In this document: positions 43,561 through 55,155 of the stretch, piece after piece
Numbering within the stretch: the stretch's first letter is position 1
Layout of the letters: each line of letters opens with the position of its first letter
Origin: Arachis hypogaea
Taxonomy: Eukaryota; Streptophyta; Magnoliopsida; Fabales; Fabaceae
Assembly: GCF_003086295.3 (NCBI RefSeq)
Contig: NC_092041.1
Location: forward strand, 95,629,827 to 95,693,826
Reading direction: 5' to 3'
DNA: 64,000 bases
Notes under the pieces: model-generated
Database searches by the model: none
Seen by the model: the letters and a program-made list of their open reading frames with translations, nothing else
What the model was told of the DNA's origin: nothing
Made by a program: the position numbers and the translations under genes

Positions 43561-44640
43561 TTTACGTTTTTAACTTTTATTTATAATATATTTTAAAATA
43601 TTTTATTTTAAAATGATATTCATTTATTCTCATTTAATGATCAAATCTGATTAAGAATTTTAATTTCAATTTTGAGCTTGTATATTTTTTATTTTTAATT
43701 TTTGTTATAATAATATAAAGTAAAAAATAATTAAAATTATAAACAAAAATTTAAAATAGAATAAAAATAGTTAATTTATTTATTATTAACTAATGGAATA
43801 AAAAATCATGTAAAACAAAATGTGACCTAATAAAACAAAGAATATTATGAATAAAGAAGTGATTTATTAAAATAAAAATAATATAATAAAAATTAGTACT
43901 AAATATTAATTACTTGCTATTGTATTTGACAAATTTAATTTATCTTTACATAATAATATAGGAAAACATATAGTAAAACTAATATTTATCTAAAATAATA
44001 ATTGTAAAATAAATAATTAATGGTATATCCTAATTAAATAATAGTATAAATAAAAAATTTAATTTATAATTTTACAAAATAATTTTTTAAAAAATAATTA
44101 TACATATAATAAGAGTACAGTACTCACAAATACATGTAGTGAGTACTAAATTATGTAAATAAAAGACTAATTTTTTTTACTTATCTTCAATTCTTTTAAA
44201 TTCAACAAATGATAAACAATCTATTTTTAGTAAAAGATTCATTGAAACCTTTTTTTACTTAAAAATTACCAATTTTTTTATTACCTATTCAAACTATGTT
44301 ATTTTAGCTAGATAAATTTTATCTTTATAATTAATTCAAATATTAGGATATAACTTTTATCTTTATAATTATTTGTTTTATCTAAATTCATTTTTTCATA
44401 TTTTCAGATTTAATTTCATAAATATATGTTAATATTAGGATATTTAAAAAAATATTATAGATTAATAAATTTATTTAAAAAAATACATTTATTTAAGATA
44501 GGACGACCATATCAAACAAACAGAGAGAGGTGATGGAAGATGTTATAGTTTGATTTTTATTTTTAGAACAAGAGAAGAAACGATTTTGCTAAAATAAGGA
44601 GTACAAACTTCGAATTAAAAGGCTACGATGAATATTGTTT
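43561..44640. other. Very AT-rich DNA, nothing recognised
   Basis: About 1 kb of A/T-dominated sequence without ORFs, repeats of note or coding bias, adjoining the CACTA-1 right terminus. Confidence 0.6.
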
Positions 44641-44771
44641 GTGACAAAATGTTAAATTTTAGCCATTGTGACAATATTTTGTGCTAACTATAAAACACGC
44701 TCATTTATTTTTATCACGATTCAGCGTTCATAGTTAAAATTTGGTGGCTAAAATCAATTTTTATGGTAGTG
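44640..44771 (-). repeat. CACTA-1 right terminus and subterminal region
   Basis: The plus strand ends TTTTTATGGTAGTG; the complement reads CACTACCATAAAAATTG, a typical legume CACTA end. TTTTAGCCA-type repeats occur just inside it. The very next base (44772) begins copia LTR sequence, with TGA as the possible 3-bp duplicated target. Confidence 0.7.
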
Positions 44772-45060
44772 TGAGGCGGCTTTAGTATATTGGAGACCAA
44801 ACCCATAAGTCACTATTTAAATTTGAGCATGGAACCCATTAAACCCTAAAACCCAAATAAAAATAGTATCTAAAGTCCAAAAGATAATATATCTAAAGTC
44901 TAAAAGATAATATCTGGTATTATTCTCATTTAATTCCAAATCTAAAGTAATTATGACTTATTTAATTTAGAATTTATAACAATAAATGAAATCATCATTA
45001 TATAAATAATTTAATTTGAAATAGCATAATTTGTTATTATAATTAATATATATATTGTCC
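44772..45060 (-). repeat. Copia 3' LTR, truncated by CACTA-1
   Basis: About 240 bp (44772-45015) align closely with 58267-58510. Shared landmarks are CCAAATAAAAATAGTATCTA, TCTCATTTAATTC and AACAATAAATGA. The match is in direct orientation, as for LTRs. The part of the LTR that lies at 58058-58266 in the other copy is missing here because CACTA-1 begins at this point. Confidence 0.75.
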
Positions 45061-45084
45061 ACAAAAAAAATTAGGAAATTAATA

Positions 45085-45808
45085 ACACTGCTTTAATTTT
45101 CTTCCCAAGTTCAACTTCAACTTTGAAAGTCTTGAAAATATCAAAGACTTAGGACTTTTTATGAATTAAATATAGATACCCGTAATGAGAGTAATAATCT
45201 ATGAACTTAATAAAATACTGTTGTCCATTCCAAGAGACAGTAGAGAATGGGCCACATATATCAGTATGTATCAGTTCTAAGACATCTTTAGCTCTCTCGG
45301 CACCTAATTTCCTTTTGTTTGTCCTTTTTCCCTTTATACACTCAATGCAGACTTCAAAGTCTACCAAATTTAGGGGTCCAAGAATTCCATCCGACACGAG
45401 CCTATGAATTCTCTGTTTAGAGATGTGATCTAGGTGTTTGTGCCATAATAATGCCGAATTCTCACTTAGTTTTTATTTTGTACCTGTTTGTAGTATTTCG
45501 TTATTATAGGAATTCAAATCAAGCCTATATAGATTATTCAACAAATGACCAGAGCAAATTATTTGAATTATAAAAGAGACTGACTTTATTATTTTCGAAT
45601 GAACAAAAATAAACTGATTTGTCCAAACGAGAAACAGAAACTAAATTCCATCTAAATGACGATATATAAAACACCTCCCATAAATCCAAGTAAAATCCAC
45701 TCGTGAAACATAATCTAAAAGTTCTTATAGGTTCAACTACAACTATATTACCGTCTGCCACGTAGATGTATCTTTCAGCACCACTTGGCGATCGGCTCCA
45801 CAGTCAAC
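45085..45808 (-). pseudogene. Copia pre-integrase and integrase fragment
   Basis: The minus strand at 45761-45534 has FYISSFRWNLVSVSRLDKSV, the region before integrase. At 45397-45149 it has EVCIECIKGKRTNKRKLGAE, LELIHTDICGPFSTVSWNGQ and YFIKFIDYYSHYGYLYLIHK. This is the GAG-pre-integrase and the first catalytic Asp (HTDICGP) of a copia integrase. The coding ends around GKKIKAV near 45.09 kb, before the second catalytic Asp, because of a large deletion to the LTR. Confidence 0.88.
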
Positions 45809-45816
45809 CCTGCATA
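45809..45816. repeat. 8-bp TSD CCTGCATA of the hAT element (left copy)
   Basis: CCTGCATA occurs at 45809-45816 and at 50971-50978, directly outside the TAGGGGTGGGCA termini. An 8-bp duplication is the hAT hallmark. Confidence 0.97.
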
Positions 45817-45828
45817 TAGGGGTGGGCA

Positions 45829-46015
45829 AAAAAAATCCAAATTTTGGATTTTAAACCAAATCCAAACCAAACCATTTAAAAAAAACCAGTTTTAAACCAA
45901 AAAAAATCCAAACCAAATTACATTTATTTTATAATTTGGTTTTTGATCCAATCCATTTAAATGGTTTTAAATATGGATCCAGATCCAAATCCAAATTAAG
46001 ATCCGGATCTAAAAT
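45829..46015. repeat. hAT left subterminal repeat region
   Basis: Dense AATCCAAACCAAA, TTTAAACCA and GGATCCAGATCC units lie next to the left terminus. Their complement is the type of unit seen at the right end. They are likely transposase binding sites. Confidence 0.8.
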
Positions 46016-46282
46016 AACCCTAATTGAGTCCTCCTCTTCGACAAATCCATTCAACAAAACCAAATCCACTCTTAGCCACCATAAATATTTCTTCCTCTCT
46101 GCCTCTCGTCGGAGCTCGCCGGTGGTTCGTCGGCCTCTACCTCTTCGAGTCTATAGTCTTCACTTTGATTCGAGACTTTGTCTCTCTGCCTCAACCTTCC
46201 ATTCGCGACTCTGTCTTCCCTCTTTTTCGGTTATCTTCTTCTTTTGTTGGTGGCTCGCCAGAGCTCATGCTCATCAATTGAG

Positions 46283-47999
46283 GTAAGCTTCCTCCTAGCC
46301 CTTGGTTCTGAGTTTTGAGTTTTATTTGGGTTTTTTCTATTTTGTTGATTTGTTCTGTTTTGTTCCTTCATGAGTATACTGATTTGTTCTGTTTTGTTGA
46401 ATCCTTGATGAACTGATTGCCATGATCATTTATTATTTTTTTGGTTCATGCATGTACCATAATATATAAAGTATATATGTAGCGCTAGTTGTTTATATAC
46501 GGTGTATGAATTTTTAAATTGAACCCCCCTAAAACTTGATTTCATAAAAAATCTACTTGCTGATTTAAGCCAATACGTAAGTGTTCTATATGTATTGTGC
46601 TACTTGGTTATATATATAATTTTCTTTTGATTGGATTTCTAGATCTGAGATTTGAAATTATGTTTGCTCTGTAGATTCTGTTGAGTCTTCTTGTTGTTGC
46701 TGTGGCTGAACATGAAAATCAAAAGTGGTTGTTGTTGAGCAGTTTGTTGTTGAAGTCCCTGATGAACCTGAACCTTGATTTGCAAATTGTTTTTCATAAA
46801 ATTTTGCCAAAGATAAAATTTACTATTTATATTTATAGTCATTGAAACTATCTTAATTGTAATTGGGCTTGACTAATATTTTTACTCGCAACACTTAACT
46901 AAATTATTTAGTTCATGCAATAATAGCTAGTATTGTAATTCATAGATATAAAATAGTAGAGTACGTAGCAGTAGCACTACTTGAGTGAAATTATATATAC
47001 ACGATACAACAACATCCCAGATTATATATACACGATACAGCAACAACCCAGATATATATAATAAGCCTAGCTAGAGCCTAGGTGGGTGCATGTGTATTAA
47101 GAAGTATTAAGAAGGCTCAAATTAAAGTGTTTTATAGAGATAGATGGAGGTGGCATGCATAGTAGTAGTATTTGTTTTAATTTGGGGATGGGGATTGGGG
47201 AGAGTTATAAAAAACTGGAACATTTGAAAGTCCAAATATAGCTTCCTCTAGTTGAATCCAATCTGTTATATTAAATGCTTTATCTTTATTCAATATTTCC
47301 TTGGTTGCATTATCATGTCTACACAGAATATCAAACATCAATATGAGATTTAACATGTAAACCAATTGTTAACTTATCAATTCAGTTTGCTCTTTAGTAG
47401 TATGTATTTCTGCTTGTTGACATTTGAGATATTTGTTTTTGCCACTTGAATTATTCATTGTTCATCAATAATGAAACCTTGTAGCATGTTGATATAATTG
47501 TTATAGTGGTGTATATGTATGACTTTCAACATTATTTTATTAGGTACTTTATAGTTTTAGGATTAGCTTTTAGATATTTTTTACTAAATGCAATTCTGAA
47601 CTTTTAAGCTGAGGTGTGGAATATGATAGCAAATGAAGACTTAAATATAGGATAGCAAATGAAGACTTAACTTGCTAGCTTCTATTTTCTTTAAACCCTT
47701 TTCTGAATGTGTAACAGAAGATGGAAGCTATTGCACTCTAAAATTAATAGGTTAAAAAAAGGGGATGGCTGAGATTCATGAGCAAAACTAGATATAAAAT
47801 AAAACGTAGGAAATCAGGGACTAATTGTCTAATTTAGTTTACTAAACATATTCTGATGCTTGAGTGACTACTTTTTATAGGGATAAGGTAAAGTTAATGT
47901 TAAAGTTTTATTGGCTGTTGTTTCTTTGGATTAGTTTGTGTTAATTTTAGCATGTTTGGCATCAAATTTTGAGTTATGTACACCTTGCTTTATATGCAG
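46283..47999 (+). other. Probable 5' UTR intron of the hAT transposase gene
   Basis: A CT-rich leader (about 46030-46282) ends in a donor-like GAG/GTAAGC at 46283, and TTTATATGCAG ends at 47999, six bases before the transposase ATG. The interval has no coding signature. A long intron in the 5' UTR is common for plant hAT genes; the exact borders are inferred from splice consensus. Confidence 0.55.
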
Positions 48000-48005
48000 A
48001 GCAAG

Positions 48006-50186
48006 ATGACTGAAAACAGTAATATTGAAGCAGCAGGGATGTCCGCTAGCACTCAACCATCTTCTCCACCGTCAAGTGTTCGTAAGAATCGGTCAGCTGT
48101 CTGGGATCATTTTGATGTAGAGAATGCTATCGAGAAGAAGGCTAAATACAAATATTGTGGTATCTTAATACAATATGGGAATGGAACTAGCTCAATGGGT
48201 GGTCATTTGAGAAGATGCAAGCAAAATCCTAATAATGATTCGAACAAAAGAAGAAAAACGACGACCACACCGACTATAGATGAGCGTGGTGTTTTAAATT
48301 CACCCAGTGCTTCCAAATTTGACCAAGAGGAGGCTCGAAGGGCACTTGTGGAAATGTTTATTGGGGAAGAGCTACCATTTCGCTTCGTTGAAAGCCCGAA
48401 ATTCCGAAAATTTGTGCATGCTCTACAAGCAAGATTCAAAGTTCCTTCACGGACTACATTAGCACGTGACATTGGAGCTCTTTATGCTGAAGAGAAGATG
48501 AAGTTGCAAGATTTTCTTTCGACAAATTGTAGTAGAGTATGTCTAACCACTGACACTTGGACTTCAATTCAAAATTTTACTTATATGAGTTTGACAGCAC
48601 ACTTTGTTGATTTGGAATGGAAATTACATAAAAAAATACTTAATTTTTGTCAAGTGACAAGTCATTTAGGAGAGGTTATAGGAGCAACAATTGAATCTTG
48701 TTTAAATAATTGGAATTTGAATCGGGTCTTTAGTGTGACAGTTGATAATGCCTCGTCTAACGATGTTGCAATTAAATATCTGAAGCAGCGATTGAATTCT
48801 TGGAATAGCATTATTTTGAATGGTGAATTTATTCATATGAGGTGTTGTGCACATATTATAAACTTAATTGTAAAAGAGGGGTTGAAAGAGATTGATGAAT
48901 CAGTCTTGAGGATTCGTAGTGCAGTAAAGTATGTTAGATCTTCTCCATCTAGAGCTAATAGGTTTCAAAAGTGTGTTGAACTAGAAAAAATCCAATATAA
49001 AGGCTTGCCTTGCATGGATGTTGAGACTAGGTGGAACTCTACTTATCAAATGTTAGAGGTAGCTTTGAAGCATCGCAAAGCATTTGAGTTGCTTGCTTTG
49101 AAAGATAATGCCTATATAGGAGAGATGAATGGAGGAAAAGGGAAAGGTGTTCCTTCTGATTCAGACTGGGAGTATGCTGAGTCCATTGTACCATTTTTGC
49201 GAGTGTTCAGTGATACCACTATACGTGTTTCTGGTACCTTATATGTTACCAGTGATATGTATATGAAGGAAGTATTTGCAATTGGACGATTTATTCGTCA
49301 TTCTTGTGATTCTGTTGATTTTAGTACTATGTCAATGGCAGAAAGGATGAGGGTTAAGTATGAGAAGTATTGGGGCAATCCTGATTCAGTGAATATGTTG
49401 TTATTGATTGCTATCGTACTTAATCCAATGCAAAAGATTGAGTATGTCAATTATTTCTTGGATTACTTCTTTGGAGAAGAAAAAGGAGGCGAATTGAAGT
49501 CAAAGTTGTCCAAGTGCATAAAGTTACTTTATCAGCAATACCAAAGTTTTGAGGAAGCAAGTGAAGCTGATACGCAAGATGTTCAAGCCAACAACATTAA
49601 TACCGATCTTCATGGCATGGGCTTTTTTCTGCAAGCAACCGGTCGCAGAACAAATACAAGATCTGAACTTGATAGATATTTACAAGAAGAATGCGAGCCA
49701 TACTCCCATAAGTTCGATATACTAAACTGGTGGAAGGTCAACTCAACCCGATTTCCAATTCTTGGAAATATGGCTCGTGAGGTATTGGATATACCTGTTT
49801 CTAGGGTAGCTTCGGAGTCAGCATTTAGTACTGGAGGAAGAATCCTTGATCCATACCGCAGTTCTTTAACACCTAGAATGGTAGTAGCCTTAGTCTGCAC
49901 AGGAGATTGGCTTAAGGAAGATCTTTTCTCTGCTTTAGATGATGATGGTGAAGTTCTTCAACAAGTTGATCAAGGTATAAAATTTGTTTCTTATTTTTTC
50001 TCATTTTATTTTATTTTATTTTTGTTTTTGTTATCTTTCTATTTTAGAATTTAGGTATTAGTTACTAATTAAAAGTTGTTGAATATAGACTTGATAATTA
50101 ATTTGATTTCCTTTGCAGATATATTTTCCTCTAATGATGGTGCTTGTTCTATGGCGGCATCAATTCATAATCTTGATGATGACTAG
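48006..50186 (+). CDS. hAT-family transposase (zinc-finger BED / RICESLEEPER-like), two exons
   Basis: Exon 1 is 48006-49974 and exon 2 is 50119-50186, joined CAAG/GTATAA...TTTGCAG, giving 678 residues. I chose ATG 48006 because 47999 is a strong splice acceptor. Domains in order are: a BED-type finger at about residues 30-75 (SAVWDHFDVE ... MGGHLRRC); an RNase H-like core with TDTWTS, TVDNASSND and CCAHIINLIVKEGL; and a C-terminal hAT dimerisation domain with ILNWWKVNSTRFPILGNMAR and SRVASESAFSTGGRILDPYR. The first two acidic positions and the late Glu (SESAFS) of the DDE triad are present. One finger cysteine is replaced: the sequence reads AKYKYCG where AKCxYCG is usual. Its role is cut-and-paste transposition. 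Apart from the finger it looks intact. Confidence 0.92.
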
Positions 50187-50499
50187 GTATGCTTAATATT
50201 CTCATTTGGTTTAATACTTTCATTCAAAGATTTATTTTAAAAAATGACAAAGGTATATTTTGTTATTTGCAGATATATTTTTCTCAAAGGTTGTGGTTGT
50301 TTGATGATTTTGTTGGCAACTTGGCATCTTTTGATATTTTGTTAGAGAGATATTTTGGTGGTATTCTTTTGATGTCTTGAGAATGATTAAATGTTATATA
50401 GATTAGCTATTGTCATTAGATTTATAAAGAACCAAATTCTAGTTGTAAAAACCTATACACTTTAAATTGACTTTAGTATTAATTTTACTTTTTAAAAAC

Positions 50500-50958
50500 A
50501 TTATGGTTTAAAAATTGAATTTCTAAAAACTGATTTTAAAAGTGGATTTTTTGTTAAAATATCTGGTTTAAAAATTGAATTTTTAAAAACTAGTTTTAAA
50601 ATTGGATTTTTTGGTTGAAGAAACTGGTTTTAAAATTGGATTTTCAAAAACTGGTTTTAAAATTGGATTTTGGGTTAAAAAATCTGGTTTTAAAATTGGA
50701 TTTTATAAAAAAAATTGGATTTTAGATTTGGATTTTAAAAAAACCGGATTTAAACCCGGTTTAAAAATAAAATCGGATTTAAAACCGGTTAATAAATAAA
50801 ACCGGTTTTAAATTTTAAAATCGGTTTAAAACCGGTTTTTGTTTTTCCAAACCGGTTTAAAACCGGTTTCGCTCTTCAATCCAGTTCTGGTTTGGTTTTC
50901 TGAACCATAAAACTGGTTCTGAAGTGGATCCAGTTTGGATTTTTAAAAATCCAAACCA
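50500..50958. repeat. hAT right subterminal array (GGTTTTAAAAT / AAACCGGTTT)
   Basis: About 450 bp of ACTGGTTTTAAAATTGGATT-type units, grading into AACCGGTTTTAAA palindromes closest to the terminus. The left terminus has a shorter version. Confidence 0.9.
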
Positions 50959-50978
50959 TGCCCACCCCTACCTGCATA

Positions 50979-51830
50979 GTAACACTTACATGAGTAGTAG
51001 CAGCAGAATTTACCCACCAAGTATCAATAGGTGCATAACTTAAACTAGCATTACAACAAACAAAAGTAAGAATCATACCATTCTTTACGCGTCAAGTGGC
51101 ATATTTGGTACAATCCTTCTTCATGTGTCCCACCTTCTTACAGAAGAAGTAGGTTGAAGCTTGATCCTGTTTCTTAGCCTTTTTCTATTGAGAATGTGCA
51201 TCCGCAGTAGTATCACGCTTTCTTTTATACTGAGAAGATAAAACCATGTGAGCACTTTCACTTATCTTGCTGCAACATCTCTTCTTCTTGCATATAGTGA
51301 GATATAAGCTCATTTAGGGACCAAGTGTCCTTCAGAGTGTTATAACTCACTTTGAATTGTCCAAAGTGTGCAAGAAGGGAGATCAAAATAAAATGCACGA
51401 GTAAATCTTCAGACAACTCTAACTTTAGTGCTTTCAATTTAGAAGCAAGATGAGACATTTTCATAATTTACTCCGTTATGTTCCCTTTACCTTTATACCC
51501 CATGGAGACAAGTTTGCTCAAAAGGCTACTTGCCTCCGCCTTTTCATTCTTAGTAAAGATTTTTTCAACATCTTTAACTTCAGTAATTGAGCGTTTTATG
51601 ATCATAATGCTCATTCGATTGGATCTCTTCCACTTCTCTAATTTAACCTCATTGAGATTTTCTAGAGTGGAAGTGGCTTTCTCCTCTCGAAGAGCTATAT
51701 CCAGAACCATACAACCGAGAACAATCTCTAAGGTATCATTCCAAACCTTAAAGTTTGAACCATTCAGCATAGGAATATTGCTAATTTGTGCAGAAACATT
51801 GATAGCGAAGTCATAGTTTTTAGATTAGAA
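50979..51830 (-). pseudogene. Copia Gag and protease fragment
   Basis: Minus-strand Gag begins near 51.8 kb with MLNGSNFKVWNDTLEIVLGC and continues through a UBN2-type Gag (KLKALKLELSEDLLVHFILI, SYNTLKDTWSLNELISHYMQ). There is one in-frame TAA near 51.47 kb. The zinc knuckle reads YFFCKKVGHMKKDC, with Tyr where the first Cys should be. The protease active site reads NSAATTH where copia elements have DSGATTH, so both the catalytic Asp and the Gly are lost. The hAT element interrupts it soon after. Confidence 0.88.
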
Positions 51831-52387
51831 CAAAAAAAAATGCAGTAAACATTCGTTAAATAATGGAAAAAAAATTCATATTGAGATATCTAGAACAACA
51901 TTAATTTTTAATTTTTGGATAAAAAAATTAACTGTAAGTGATACTTTCATTGTAGTAATCAAATATTGTCAAAATTCCTGTTACATATTAAGCCTTTTTT
52001 TGGACCGACTGAATGCGCATATGAAAATTTAAACTTCGCAACCTATTTATTACTGCATATATTTTCTATTAATTGGCCAAATAATAACTTTTCTTTCGGC
52101 CGATTATTTATCGCATAATTAATAGAAAATAAACAAAAGTGTGTAATGCTTTGGCTAAAAAATAAACTTCTTTGGGCCGATTACTGTTTGCATAAATAAT
52201 AAACATTATTTTTTATTACTCAAATATTATTAATGTGTACACATAACTTGACCAAATATAAATCTTCCTTTGGGTAGATTAATATTCGCATAAGCAACAT
52301 ATGTATACTAATCCTGTTGATTTAACAAAAGGTGGAAACCGTATATAAATCATCAATTTATGAGCATCATTTTATATATAAAAAAAT

Positions 52388-52399
52388 AACTAAAACATA
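52388..52399. repeat. LINE target-site duplication AACTAAAACATA (left copy)
   Basis: The 12-mer occurs at 52388-52399 and at 57715-57726. The left copy is followed within two bases by the T-run that is the LINE poly(A) tail on the complementary strand. Confidence 0.8.
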
Positions 52400-52818
52400 C
52401 CTTTTTTTTCCAAAGTCAAGTGGTATTCATTTCATAATCCAAGGAATACAAGAGGTCCATGTAGGACAAAAAAAGAGAGAACGGAAAATTCCCAATCAAC
52501 TCCCGTGCGGAGTTATAAAGCAAACATAATAAAAGGAAGAATTAGAAATGATATATTAACAGGACAGAAGATCTAAAAGGGGCTTTAATCCCTAACGTTT
52601 TACTGGAAGGGAATTGGGGAAATAGTCACTGCTTCCATCAACATTCTTCGAGAAATTCAGTCTATCACTTCCGGTGCAATTTCTTCATGTTCAAAGACCA
52701 CGCAGTTCCGAGCTCTCCAAATATTCCAGCACACAATTCCAACCAAGAGCAAGTTTTGTTGATCACCTCCAGTTCCTGATAGGTAAGCTTTCTTTCTCCT
52801 CCAACACTGATAGAGTTC

Positions 52819-53496
52819 CTATTCCTCTTCTCCTATCGTCACACTTGCAAATGGACTTTTGAGCCATACTTCTTTTGCCTTATTGCAGGTGAATAAGCAG
52901 TGCATAGTCGATTCCTCTCCTATCTGACACCGGGGGTAAATCGCAGAAATTGATGGGATTCGTCGCTGGAGGTTCAACATGACAAGAATTCTTCCATGGA
53001 GGGCACACCAGAGGAAGAATTTGATCTTCGGGGGTAATCTCATTTTCCACAAATATTTTCAAATATCACTACATTGAGCTATAGGTGGACAGAACTCAAT
53101 TGGTGGGTGGTGAAAATGATAAGCCAGTCGATATGCTGATGCTACTTCATAATTACCAGACTTGTGCAAAACCCAGGATATTCGGTCCTCTCGGTCTTTA
53201 ATATTAACTGAAAAAATACTTTGAGCAATTTCTGGAGGAAACAAACACTGTATTAATTGATTATTCCATTCCTTGTTCTCAGTTAGGAGTTCTTTTACCC
53301 AGGTCACACTTTGCCTTGTTGTTGCAGACTGCATAAGAGCACAATGGGGATGAGGAGATGGCAGCCATGGATCTACATAAACACGGATACTTCCCCCTGA
53401 CCCTACCTTCCAGAGCAAGCCTTTCTCAAGAACTTTACGACCCTCTAGGATGCTTCTCCAACCCCACGAAGGTACTACTCCTACTCCTGCCTCCAT
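52819..53496 (-). pseudogene. LINE ORF2 C-terminal region (zf-RVT domain)
   Basis: The minus strand reads GWRSILEGRKVLEKGLLWKV and WLPSPHPHC. After a frameshift it reads MRLPPKIKFFLWCALHGRIL and then PRCQIGEESTMHCLFTCNKA. This WR...L..GxxWxVGxG and W...PPKIKFFLW...C..C...H...C arrangement is the conserved region after the RT in plant L1 elements. Confidence 0.88.
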
Positions 53497-53700
53497 AATA
53501 GACTAGTATCTATAGTACTTTCCTTTTAGCATCTTAGTGAGTATAGAGTTTGGTCTGGTAGCTATTCTCCAACACTGTTTTCCCAAAAGTGCCAAATTTT
53601 GGGCTCGTAGGTCCTTAAAACCTAGACCCCCCTCCTTCTTGGGTCGCGTCATACTCTCCCAACTTACCCAAGACATTCTTCTCTCCCCTCCTTTCTGTCC

Positions 53701-55020
53701 CTACCAGAACTGAGATAAGATTCCATGTATTTCGGTTAGAAGACTATCTGGTAGTAGGAAACAGGAGAGGCAGTAGATTGGGATGGCTTCTCCAACTGCT
53801 TTGATAAGAACGTGTCTACCCCCAGCTGAGAGCAGTCTTCGCTTCCACCCTTCTACCCTCTTTCTAACTTTATCTTTAATCATTCCAAAGGTGGCCTTTT
53901 TAGATCTTTGGACTATAGAAGGTAGTCCTAAATATTTATCCTGCGCCCCTATATTGCGAATGTGAAGTGTGGCTGCCAAAGCTTGCTGCAATGGGGAAGA
54001 GGTATTATTACTAAAAAACACCGCTAATTTAGTCAGATTTACTTTCTGCCTGCTAAACCCCTCATAATCATCTAGCAAGTCAAGAATATGCTGGCAATTG
54101 TCAGTAGTAGCTTTACTAAAGAGAATTGAGTCATTTGCAAATAGTAGGTGGTTCACCCTAGGAGATCTTCTGTTAATCTGAATTCTACGGATAACACTGT
54201 TTTGCTCAACCTTGTGTAGCAAGAAGGAAAGTCCTTCTGCATAGAAAAAAAAAAGATATGGGGATAGGGGATCACCCTGTCGGATGCCCCTATTTGGTTT
54301 AAAAAAACCAAAAGGTTGTCCTTCCACAATAACCGAGTAAGAAACAGTTGTGACGACTTCTCGAATCCATCCAATCCATCGAGAATCAAACCCAAGTTTC
54401 TCCAGAATAAATCACAAAAATTGCCATTCAACTCTATCATAGGCTTTGCTCATGTCCAGCTTAACTGCCATTTCATTTTCTAAACCCCTCTTCTTATTCT
54501 TTAGATAGTGCATGCATTCATGAACAACCAAAATGTTGTCAGAGATGAGCCTACCCTTCAAGAAGGCACTTTGGTTAGGACTAATGAGAGAGTTCATAAT
54601 TCCCTGCAATCTATGAACTAATACCTTCGAAATAATTTAATAGAACACTGAGGACAAGATGATAGGCTTCACCTGTGTCATATCCCTAGCATCTGGAATT
54701 TTTGGAATGAGACAGATTTGGGTGTGGTTAAAACTCCTCAGTATCCGACCACCCATAAAGAAACTCTTCACCGCACGAAAAACATCTCCACCAACTATAT
54801 CCCAATAAAAATGAAAGAATTTTGCAATAAAACCATCCTCACCTAGAGCACTTTGGGGGTGCACGCTAAAAGTTGCTCGTTTAACTTCTTCCATTGAAAT
54901 TGGCCGGATTAGTTTACGGTTCATAGCTGGTGTAACTTTAGCCTCAAACTCTTCAAAAGCGTGACTAGGATCAGTAGGATTATCTGATGTGAAGAAATCC
55001 TGAAAATATCTTTCTACCAC
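53701..55020 (-). pseudogene. LINE reverse transcriptase, catalytic motif changed
   Basis: In order on the minus strand are ICLIPKIPDARDMTQVKPI, then SPNQSAFLKGRLISDNILVV, LDMSKAYDRVEW (motif A, Asp present), and RQGDPLSPYLFFFYAEGLSF. Next is LLFANDSILF, where the catalytic FADD box reads FAND. The later SRQKVNLTKL and YLGLPSIV blocks are normal. The Asp-to-Asn change removes a catalytic residue, and there are frameshifts near 54.43 and 54.62 kb. Confidence 0.92.
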
Positions 55021-55155
55021 TGCTGCTATGGCTCTATGAGATGTGGCAATTGCACCGTCATTTCCAACTAGTCTCCAAAGTTTGTTTCTTTGGTTCCTAG
55101 CTTGGAAATTTCGATGAAAGAATTTTGTGTTCCTATCACCAAGGTGTAACCATTT

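Larger units (their letters stand above)
1..44771 (-). mobile_element. CACTA-1: decayed CACTA (En/Spm) DNA transposon, heavily interrupted
   Basis: Minus-strand fragments of one TNP2-type transposase occur in correct collinear order at 39.4-38.24 kb, 20.91-20.73 kb, 6.14-5.2 kb and 3.36-2.68 kb. They are separated only by insertions that carry their own TSDs. Read on the minus strand, the right end at 44771 is CACTACCATAAAAATTG, a CACTA-type terminus, and the sequence just inside it carries repeats of the type TTTAGCCA. Removing the three insertions and one TSD copy for each leaves about 11.7 kb of this element in the window. The left terminus was not found. Frameshifts and stops show that it is inactive. 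Confidence 0.75.
45817..50970 (+). mobile_element. Complete autonomous-type hAT transposon, 5154 bp
   Basis: The perfect 12-bp terminal inverted repeat TAGGGGTGGGCA...TGCCCACCCCTA is bounded by identical 8-bp TSDs. Long subterminal arrays of AAACC/GGTTT units lie at both ends. One plus-strand gene with a 5' UTR intron codes for a full-length hAT transposase. It was inserted into the protease region of the copia element. The perfect termini, perfect TSD and uninterrupted long coding exon suggest a relatively young insertion. Confidence 0.95.
45060..51830 (-). mobile_element. Ty1/copia retrotransposon internal region, decayed, interrupted by a hAT element
   Basis: On the minus strand Gag starts near 51.8 kb, then comes a CCHC-type knuckle, protease, pre-integrase and the start of the integrase core, ending near 45.09 kb. 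RT and RNase H are missing, so the integrase runs almost directly into the 3' LTR. The hAT insertion splits the protease region. Many stops and lost catalytic residues show that it is old. Confidence 0.85.

Noticed and set aside
46024..46286. Two overlapping ORFs at the start of the hAT element as separate genes
   Set aside because: They lie in the CT-rich 5' UTR exon ending at a splice donor and show no domain; they are better explained as leader of the transposase transcript.
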